From assembly GCA_022823825.1 (NCBI GenBank), contig JAJEHG010000060.1:1-39629 (forward strand): a DNA stretch of 39,629 nucleotides, read 5' to 3'. Shown here one piece after another: positions 8,266 to 14,105 of the stretch. Under the pieces are notes generated by a model, which worked only from the letters and a program-made list of their open reading frames with translations, was not told where the DNA came from and did no database searches. This DNA is from Nitrosopumilaceae archaeon. GTDB lineage: Archaea > Thermoproteota > Nitrososphaeria > Nitrososphaerales > Nitrosopumilaceae. The position numbers were made by a program, and so were the translations under genes. Position 1 is the stretch's first letter. Every line of letters starts with the position of its first letter.

Positions 8266-9172
8266 TCCTGAGGACGGCCTTGTGAATGCCGGACCCGTAC
8301 TGCATGGCCTTTTTCCTCTTTTGCCAAGACGCGCGGGGCACGCCTATCTCGCTGGCAAGCCGCCTTATCACGTGCTTGCGGTACATGTCCCGGGGCCCGC
8401 GTATCTTTTCGGACAGCGGTATGCCGTACGCAATCCTGCAGAACCTCCTGCTTAGGAGCGGCTGGAGCACGGACACGCCGCACAGGGACGCCACCCTGTC
8501 GATTGCGCGCATCATGCGCAGCTCGTTGTCAATCTTTTGGCGCATTATTTCATGAATGACGTCCGCGGCACCGCTGCTGATTTGGGCGGGGCCGCATGCG
8601 GCCGCGGCGTCGTAGTCCGTACTATTGGCACCGGCAGGAGGGTTGCGGCCGTCACTGGCAGCAGCGTCACTGCCAGCAACGTTATAGTCACCGCCACCAC
8701 CATATTCGCACAGCGCGCGCCTGTACGCGTCATACCCACAGAACAGCTCGTCGATCCCGTTTGCCGCCAGCACGGTATCGACCGGTATGATGCGCGCCAG
8801 GCGGCATATGTGGTAAAAGGCCACAGAATTCTCTATCCACGAGAGGTTGTCAGTGCGTACTACATCTAGCACCGACTCGTACGCGTTGCCAAAGTCCGAC
8901 GTGTCCCCGATCGTCAGTATGTGGTGGCGCTCCCTCATGCGCGACATCTCCGACGCAACGACGCGGGCAAACTCCACGTCGTGCGACCCTTCGAACCCGA
9001 CTGTCAGCAGCGCGACGTCGTATCCCATCGCGTCGCATACGGTTGCTAGCAGCGTGCTGTCGACCCCTCCTGAAAAGGCGACGCCTATGCGGCTGCCCGC
9101 GCCCTGCTTGCCCAGAGCGTCACGTACAGAGCTATGCACGGCGTCAAGTATCGCATGGCATGCCCCGTCCAT
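8243..9172 (-). CDS. Asparagine-synthetase-like protein (synthetase domain only)
   Basis: The 309-aa protein is an N-type ATP pyrophosphatase resembling the C-terminal half of AsnB. The PP-loop GVAFSGGVDSTLLATV is near residues 29-44, the second motif AANGIDELFCGYDAYR is in the middle, and the C-terminus is basic (ASWQKRKKAMQYGSG). The N-terminal glutamine-hydrolysing domain with its Cys1 nucleophile is absent, so it would need ammonia, a separate glutaminase, or another nucleophile. In an ammonia-rich lifestyle direct use of ammonia is conceivable (inference). A low-complexity Gly/Asn/Ser/Asp/Ala stretch (YGGGGDYNVAGSDAAASDG onwards) interrupts the domain after the ELFCGY motif. It is preceded 6 bases upstream by a small ORF and overlaps purB tail-to-tail. 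Confidence 0.75.
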   Translation of the reverse strand: MDGACHAILDAVHSSVRDALGKQGAGSRIGVAFSGGVDSTLLATVCDAMGYDVALLTVGFEGSHDVEFARVVASEMSRMRERHHILTIGDTSDFGNAYESVLDVVRTDNLSWIENSVAFYHICRLARIIPVDTVLAANGIDELFCGYDAYRRALCEYGGGGDYNVAGSDAAASDGRNPPAGANSTDYDAAAACGPAQISSGAADVIHEIMRQKIDNELRMMRAIDRVASLCGVSVLQPLLSRRFCRIAYGIPLSEKIRGPRDMYRKHVIRRLASEIGVPRASWQKRKKAMQYGSGIHKAVLRIRKRPAA

Positions 9173-9178
9173 CGCCCA

Positions 9179-9412
9179 TCACCGGGATTCCTTGGAAAAC
9201 AAGGCTGGTGCGGATCTGGCGTACGTCCCAGGCGTCGCGACCAATCCGGGCGCATGCCCCGGCTTGTCCACCTGTGTGACTAACTGCATCCACTCTGGGT
9301 TGCCGCACTTGGCAAGAGCCGGATTTGGGATGTGCAAATAGCCGGCATCGCGCCGTACATTGTGCGCTATGGACACCCTGAACCTTTTGGCATCCGCGGG
9401 CCATCTGGACAT
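9179..9412 (-). CDS. Hypothetical protein upstream of asparagine-synthetase-like gene
   Basis: A 77-codon ORF begins MSRWPADAKRFRVSIAHNV and ends six bases before the asparagine-synthetase-like start. The predicted protein has a plausible mixed composition (AGYLHIPNPALAKCGNPEW, one Cys) but no family I recognise. A TATA-like CGTTATAAC on the minus strand lies about 26 bases before the ATG, the typical leaderless spacing here, whereas the downstream gene has no promoter-like block of its own. I therefore read it as first gene of a two-gene transcript. A spurious ORF remains possible in such GC-rich DNA. Confidence 0.45.
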   Translation of the reverse strand: MSRWPADAKRFRVSIAHNVRRDAGYLHIPNPALAKCGNPEWMQLVTQVDKPGHAPGLVATPGTYARSAPALFSKESR

Positions 9413-9576
9413 GCGCTGTATTGGAAACCCGTGGTTATAACGTCACTGACGCCGGCCGCGGGCGCGGGATGCGTGCAAGGGTTTAACCTCTCCAATTGTG
9501 AACACGCCCGACTATCTGGATTTGACCGTATATGGAAGATGAAACGGCCCAATGACGTACGCGGCCATGCACCAAT

Positions 9577-9843
9577 TTATCTGAACCTATAGGATCGCGC
9601 CCGTTTGTAAACCGTTATCACGTAAACCCTCATCACTCCGTTTTGCAAATCCTGTATTGCCCTGTAATCGCCCACGCGCAGTCTGTGTAACGGCACGCCG
9701 GATAGGCGTATCGTGGACGCGTATGGATCGTCTTGCAATCTCATCTATACGGTCCATTATGCGGGCTGCCATTTTTTGTCACTCTTGGCTATCCTCGCCA
9801 GACTATTTTCAGCCTGCTTGGCATAAACGACGTCCCACGCCAA
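9577..9843 (-). pseudogene. RelE/ParE-type toxin, frame broken twice
   Basis: Reading the minus strand from TTG 9843 gives a RelE-like start (AWDVVYAKQAENSLARI, then AKSDKK). At a run of six A (T run 9772-9777 on the plus strand) the frame must shift by one base to continue MAARIMDRIDEI. It must shift back near 9733-9741 to give the typical RelE core and end (DDPYASTIRLSGVPLHRLRV, GDYRAIQDLQNG, VYVITVYKRARS) and a TAA stop at 9577-9579. The two shifts compensate, so the total length (88 codons) is normal for RelE/ParE toxins, which are ribosome-dependent mRNA endonucleases or gyrase poisons. Read without shifts it stops early. It lies 4 bases after an intact antitoxin gene. Decay or sequencing error in a homopolymer are the alternatives. 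Confidence 0.75.
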
Positions 9844-9847
9844 TGCG

Positions 9848-10078
9848 TCACAGCCCAAGTTTCTTCCTCAGGTCCGCGCCGAATATGGTTCTCCCCGCCC
9901 GGACGTCCTGCATCCCCCGTTCTACTGCCTTTAGCTCGTCGTCATTCAGGTGGCGGTCCGCGTCATAGACTGCTATCATTCTCTTTATGACGTCCTCCAG
10001 CGACTCCCGGGGGTGGTTCTTTCTGTCTGAGATTAGCGCCTTTGTCTCTGTATTGATCCTTATAGTGGTTGCAGTCAT
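9848..10078 (-). CDS. RelB/VapB-like antitoxin
   Basis: The 76-aa product begins MTATTIRINTETKALISD and continues RKNHPRESLEDVIKRMIAVY. That is a short beta strand followed by helices, the ribbon-helix-helix DNA-binding pattern of type II antitoxins, with a C-terminal amphipathic segment (DDELKAVERGMQDVRAGR) that would wrap the toxin. Antitoxins of this kind neutralise the partner and repress their own promoter. The frame is open further upstream, but I choose ATG 10078 because a strong TATA-like TTTATATATC lies about 27 bases before it. The partner toxin downstream (9577-9843) has a broken frame. Confidence 0.75.
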   Translation of the reverse strand: MTATTIRINTETKALISDRKNHPRESLEDVIKRMIAVYDADRHLNDDELKAVERGMQDVRAGRTIFGADLRKKLGL

Positions 10079-10240
10079 GTTGTGTATGTCATTGTATATG
10101 GAGATATATAAAATTGTGCGGAGCAGACTAGAAGATGCGGCTGCCGGCCGTTCATACGAATTGCCGGATGGATTTGAGATTATGGGTCCGCGGAGACGTG
10201 CATCAGCAATCCATTTAACTGTCATGCGGTATGGAATGGC

Positions 10241-10525
10241 ATGCCGGCCGTGCTATCCGAGGAAGAGATAATGGACGCGACAAGCGGCATGGTCGGATGG
10301 GAGGTCGTCGACGGCAAGCTCCACAAAGAGTACCTGTTTGACACTTTCAACGCCGCGTTCGGATTCATGACGAGGGCTGCTATGGAGATTGAAAAGGCAA
10401 ACCACCATCCAGAATGGCTCAACGTATACAACAGGCTAACCATAGACCTGACCACCCATGATGCGGGGGGCATCACGTCAAACGATATCAACCTAGCAAG
10501 GGTGCTTGACTCGCTGCTTGCATAG
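10241..10525 (+). CDS. phhB: Pterin-4a-carbinolamine dehydratase
   Basis: The 94-aa protein matches the PCD/DCoH family in length and motif. KANHHPEWLNVYNRLTIDL carries the paired His and the Pro-Glu-Trp of the active site, followed by the TTHDAGGIT strand and a helix to the C-terminus. The enzyme dehydrates 4a-hydroxy-tetrahydropterin to recycle pterin cofactors; in archaea lacking aromatic amino-acid hydroxylases the physiological pterin is uncertain, and moonlighting has been proposed for the family. A TATA-like CATTTAACT lies near 10213, about 28 bases upstream. A 6-pyruvoyltetrahydropterin synthase-like gene lies 2.7 kb away on the same strand, separated by an AT-rich minus-strand island. 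Confidence 0.9.
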   Translation: MPAVLSEEEIMDATSGMVGWEVVDGKLHKEYLFDTFNAAFGFMTRAAMEIEKANHHPEWLNVYNRLTIDLTTHDAGGITSNDINLARVLDSLLA

Positions 10526-10589
10526 GAATAACGGTTTTCTAGCGCTTGAACCGGGTTCTCCAAAACGCGCCAAGGATGCAACGATATCG

Positions 10590-10618
10590 TTTGTGACATG
10601 GTGCATGTTTGTCACAAA
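10590..10618. repeat. Perfect 8-bp stem-loop between convergent genes
   Basis: TTTGTGAC (10590-10597) and GTCACAAA (10611-10618) are exact reverse complements around a 13-base spacer. The site lies between phhB (plus, ending 10525) and the 385-aa gene (minus, ending 10739), so a bidirectional transcription end is the simplest reading. It also marks the left border of the AT-rich island. The palindromic form would also suit a protein-binding site. Confidence 0.4.
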
Positions 10619-10738
10619 TGCAGTATGGCGCTCCAAAACCAACTGACTAATCCACAAAGTACCTATATGCCGTGTTAATAAAAGCAACATACGTTTTTGT
10701 GGGATTTGCTAGGTGGATTGGGGCAAGCGGTGGTTTTG

Positions 10739-11896
10739 TTATAACGTGGTTTGTGAAGCATCTTTAACTGCTACTTTAAAGCGACTTATTTCGTTTCTGG
10801 CATATTCTTTTCCTTCAATGTATGTTAGAATAGTCTCGTTTTTGTCAAGGATGTTGAGATCACTCCTTATCTTGCCCGCTTCTAACGACTGTTGTTCCAT
10901 ATTGAAGAGTTTTTGCAAAGTTGATTGCTGTTCGTGTAGCATGTCATCAAGCTTTATAGCCGTATCGTTTGGATAAGATTCACGAATTTCTTCTCCCGTG
11001 GTGGTTTTGTAATATCCATAATCAGACTTAATGAATATCCTTTTCCTGTTTTCTAGTTTTTTGTCATCCGAAATTTGCAAGTTTGGATTGTAACCTTTTG
11101 GACCTATGTGGTTTTCACCCAAAATATCCAATCCAAAGCCGTATGCAGTAAAATCTTTGGAAGGAATGACATTGATATTTTTTAGCGTCTTTCCGGGTTT
11201 TGCATTAATTCCATAAATTAGCGTCTGCTCTAGGATCTTTTTTGTTTTTAAGTGTCTTATTATAGGTCGGAGCTTGAGATGATCCGGCGTCCGCCCGTCA
11301 AAATCAAAACAAAATGAAGTAATTTGATTTTTTGCGTAAAAATCCAAAAGTTTTGGGTATAATTCTCTTGGCAATCTGGGGATTGTTCCCATAATGGGTT
11401 TGTTGTTGAACTCTTCAATTGTATCATAACATAATTGTAGATAAGACATGTAGGATGAAAAGTTGGTCTTGTCAATTTTAACACCTGGCAACGGAATTGG
11501 GGTGATATCTGAAAAACTATGGGCAATGTCGGTTAGGAGCTCTATGTCACTCCTCGACGGAAATTGATTTGGTGTGTTCGGGGAGAATTTTAACACACAA
11601 ATGTTAAGATCCGTGGAATGGCTCCGATTGAAGATTCTTGTTAGTTCTCTGGAGTAGCGATCGTGTTCGTCTGCATCGGTTAGCAACTGATTGATCTTAT
11701 CCGAACCAATCTTCCTGTATATCTCACTGAACCCATACGCGTTTTTATTCAACTTTGTATTAGATCGAAACTTGGTAGTGTCCAGTGCTTTTAGAGGCGT
11801 TATTGCTTCTTTGCCGTTGATCTTTACTCTCTGGCTTCTAAAGAGAGACTTACCATTGTCGTCTGCGAGTGACTCTATTTCTAAATGGGTAGTCAT
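10739..11896 (-). CDS. Unrecognised 385-aa protein of the AT-rich island
   Basis: I do not recognise this protein. It is soluble, charged and much poorer in GC codons than the flanking genes. Notable stretches are RVKINGKEAITPLKALD near the N-terminus, GTIPRLPRELYPKLLDFY followed by FCFDFDGRTPDH in the middle, and IYGINAKPGK and YGFGLDILGENHIGPKG later. The alternation of strands and helices with FDFDGR and GLDILGENH could be a TIM-barrel-like enzyme; the N-terminal phrase faintly recalls tRNA-guanine transglycosylase-type proteins, but this is a weak impression. The C-terminal 90 residues are helical and charged (MLHEQQSTLQKLFNMEQQ). It starts 2 bases after the PIN-domain gene and is the last gene of a three-gene operon. 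Confidence 0.75.
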   Translation of the reverse strand: MTTHLEIESLADDNGKSLFRSQRVKINGKEAITPLKALDTTKFRSNTKLNKNAYGFSEIYRKIGSDKINQLLTDADEHDRYSRELTRIFNRSHSTDLNICVLKFSPNTPNQFPSRSDIELLTDIAHSFSDITPIPLPGVKIDKTNFSSYMSYLQLCYDTIEEFNNKPIMGTIPRLPRELYPKLLDFYAKNQITSFCFDFDGRTPDHLKLRPIIRHLKTKKILEQTLIYGINAKPGKTLKNINVIPSKDFTAYGFGLDILGENHIGPKGYNPNLQISDDKKLENRKRIFIKSDYGYYKTTTGEEIRESYPNDTAIKLDDMLHEQQSTLQKLFNMEQQSLEAGKIRSDLNILDKNETILTYIEGKEYARNEISRFKVAVKDASQTTL

Positions 11897-11898
11897 GT

Positions 11899-12363
11899 CT
11901 ATCTCTTCCAGTAAAATGGAGATTTTTGCAGTATTTGGTTTTTTGCATTGTAGGTGATCTCGTCCAATATTCTGTTCTCTTTCATGTAGATCAGCAACTC
12001 GCTAGTCCATTTAAAATCTAACATGCAGAAAATCTTTCGAGCTTTTGAATCGTCTGATACCACATATGTTTTCTCCACACTCTTGGATGATTGTGCGAGC
12101 AATACGGCCTCGCATTCTCCCCTATGCAGTTGTGGATATTCCTTGGATATTTGAGAGACCCTTGTTTGGTCAACTTCCACGATTTTTACTGTTCCTTGCC
12201 TATGTAAGTCCTGCAACATTTCTTTTCCAGGCGATCTTATAATCTCGTCTGCAACGCCTCTTGGAATGAGTATGTCGCAATCGTTTGCGAGCTTAGTCAG
12301 CGCTTCTGGACACTGCATTTCAGACAAAAATGCAATTACAGTGGTTGCGTCTAGAATTTTCAA
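11899..12363 (-). CDS. PIN-domain protein (VapC/DUF3368-like toxin)
   Basis: The 154-aa protein has the acidic residues of a PIN-domain ribonuclease in order: Asp5 (MKILDATTVIAFL), Glu40 (GVADEIIR), Glu83/Glu85 (LHRGECEAVLLAQ) and Asp104/Asp105 (YVVSDDSKARKIF). The motif GECEA plus the SDDxxAR ending is the pattern of the DUF3368-type PIN proteins usually paired with UPF0175-type antitoxins. PIN toxins cleave tRNA or rRNA with Mg or Mn. The catalytic set looks intact. It lies 5 bases after the antitoxin-like gene (12369-12932) and 2 bases before a 385-aa gene, forming a tight operon of AT-rich codon use that suggests transfer. Confidence 0.8.
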   Translation of the reverse strand: MKILDATTVIAFLSEMQCPEALTKLANDCDILIPRGVADEIIRSPGKEMLQDLHRQGTVKIVEVDQTRVSQISKEYPQLHRGECEAVLLAQSSKSVEKTYVVSDDSKARKIFCMLDFKWTSELLIYMKENRILDEITYNAKNQILQKSPFYWKR

Positions 12364-12368
12364 TTATA

Positions 12369-12932
12369 TCACATTTTTAGCTCTGTAAAAAAATCTTGAA
12401 AGTTTTCACCAGCTATTTCGGCAGCCTTCTGGGCACTAATCTTGTCTTTCCGGTACATGGAAATTGCTAATTGTTTACGGTTACGTATTATGCGCTGGTA
12501 TTTGACGGATTCTGTTTCTAGTGAGTTCTGGTCGGGATCGGACAAGTACACGAATGCTAACAACTCGTCCCCGGTCATATCATTAAGAAGTTCCTTGAAT
12601 TCTTCCACCTTCTCTATCTCTCTCTTGCTAGATTTCTTTTTCAATGCAGCTAATGCCGCGCTTCCTTCCTCCGTTAGCCTAAGGCCATCGCGGGACGTTA
12701 CCAGGCCAGATGATTCTAGCTCCTCCAATTCGTCTGTCACAACTTGGCTGTATCGCCCGAACAGATACGGATCGTAATCTGTGTCACGCGCTAGATCTTG
12801 AAACAGATCTTGAAGTAGGTAGATCTCTTTCTGGAGGTGCAGCCGGCCTGGAATGGGCTCGGATTCTTTTGCGCCCATTAACAATATTATAAATCTGTCC
12901 ACTTCATTAAGCTGTTCTATCTCTGGTTCCAT
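12369..12932 (-). CDS. Antitoxin-like protein, winged-helix-like plus UPF0175-like C-terminus
   Basis: I take ATG 12932 (187 aa, MEPEIEQLNEVDRF) as start, although the frame is open to 13166. The N-terminal 80 residues (RLHLQKEIYLLQDLF, YDPYLFGRYSQVVTDELEEL, GLVTSRDGLRLTEEG) read like a winged-helix module seen in archaeal regulators and SocA/Panacea-like antitoxins. A long charged linker follows. The last 35 residues (MYRKDKISAQKAAEIAGEN, then FQDFFTEL) match the UPF0175 antitoxin pattern, a short helix-turn-helix that partners DUF3368 PIN toxins. A role as autorepressor and neutraliser of the PIN protein encoded next is therefore likely. Both family matches are from motif memory. Confidence 0.6.
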   Translation of the reverse strand: MEPEIEQLNEVDRFIILLMGAKESEPIPGRLHLQKEIYLLQDLFQDLARDTDYDPYLFGRYSQVVTDELEELESSGLVTSRDGLRLTEEGSAALAALKKKSSKREIEKVEEFKELLNDMTGDELLAFVYLSDPDQNSLETESVKYQRIIRNRKQLAISMYRKDKISAQKAAEIAGENFQDFFTELKM

Positions 12933-13238
12933 TGATATGCGCACATCTGCGTCGATATGAATTTTTCGTATGATCCATAGCGTGATACAAACTGGTCTCC
13001 GAAAGAAGTTATAGTGCAGCTCGCCAATGGAAAGCCGCAAGTGACTGCCCGTTAACCATGAGCCCCGGTTAGATGCTAGAACAACAGGTATATCATAACA
13101 GGATAGTTGTAATCCCTGTACTGAGAGGCCGTCCGATCCGATCTCATGCAAGACTCCAGTAAGCACCGGCTTGTGTCTATAGTGCTGAGCGTAACCCGTT
13201 TATAGAATTTATAACGATCTCATGCGGGGCACGGTATT

Positions 13239-14105
13239 ATGGACTCGACATCGCCGCCCCCCACCGACCAGTCCCAGATACTCGACTCGGACTTTGTGTA
13301 CGTGGACGGAAAGGGGAACACGATGAAGAGCAGGACGGAGCTTGCCGTGTCCCAGATGCTGGACTTTCTCGGCATTGCGTACGAGTACGGGCATGCCATG
13401 GACCTGGACGGCGGCAAGGGCAAGACGGTGCGTATCGACTTTAAGACCGACAGGGGCCTCATAGAGGTGATAGACGGCGAGGACGATCTTGCAAAGTATG
13501 AGATGATACGGTCGCACCCCTCGGTTGCGTCGTCCGGCACGCGGATCATGGCGATAGGGGGGGCCAGGAACGTGGCCCGCATAAGCGAGATTGGCGACAT
13601 CATCTGCTATGACAACAAGGCGCCCCAGACGGGCTCCATATTCCTGGAGGATCCCTCGTTCTCGTTTGACTATGCACACATACTGCCCCTAGTCGAAAAG
13701 TGCTCCATACTGCACGGCCACACGTCGTCGGTAATGGTCGAGCTGGTAGGGCAGATGAAGGACAACCTTCTGGTCGACTTTGGGGTGGCAAAGGAGATCA
13801 TAAAGGAGGTGGTGTCCGTGTTCGACCACAAGTTCTTCATAAACGAAAAATACGTGGCGGGGCGGGACGACGCCCACTATACGGTGAGGTTCGACGGCCC
13901 GAGGGGCAGGTTCGACCTGCAGGTGCCAAAGGACACGACGTACCTGCTGAGCGGCGAGGCGACCGTGGAGAACCTGGCAACGGAGCTGATCAGGCTGCTT
14001 GCGCCAAAGATGCCGCCAAACGTGGAGGCAGTCGGCGTCTACATATACGAGGGATACAACAAGGGCTCCCACATCATAACAAAGATCAGGGATATTGAAC
14101 AATGA
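13239..14105 (+). CDS. 6-pyruvoyltetrahydropterin synthase/QueD-like enzyme with N-terminal nuclease-fold-like domain
   Basis: The C-terminal half is a PTPS/QueD enzyme. YAHILP (His147), KCSILHGHTSS (Cys155, His159, His161), LLVDFGVAKEIIKE and FDHKFFIN supply the zinc His triad, catalytic Cys and catalytic Asp/His. Such enzymes convert 7,8-dihydroneopterin triphosphate to 6-carboxytetrahydropterin (archaeosine/queuosine route) or related pterins. The N-terminal 130 residues are extra: SRTELAVSQMLDFLGIAYEY (Glu34), VRIDFKTDRGLIEVIDG (Asp67, Glu76) and KYEMIRSHP resemble the E-D-E core of VSR/DUF559-type endonuclease folds, with no Lys after IEV. A TATA-like AATTTATAA is about 27 bases before the ATG. 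The stop overlaps the valS start (ATGA), so the two are co-translated. Confidence 0.85.
   Translation: MDSTSPPPTDQSQILDSDFVYVDGKGNTMKSRTELAVSQMLDFLGIAYEYGHAMDLDGGKGKTVRIDFKTDRGLIEVIDGEDDLAKYEMIRSHPSVASSGTRIMAIGGARNVARISEIGDIICYDNKAPQTGSIFLEDPSFSFDYAHILPLVEKCSILHGHTSSVMVELVGQMKDNLLVDFGVAKEIIKEVVSVFDHKFFINEKYVAGRDDAHYTVRFDGPRGRFDLQVPKDTTYLLSGEATVENLATELIRLLAPKMPPNVEAVGVYIYEGYNKGSHIITKIRDIEQ

Noticed and set aside
7194-8483. 429-codon open frame antisense to purB
   Set aside because: No recognisable domain, and it overlaps both purB and the end of the asparagine-synthetase-like gene that have clear motifs.
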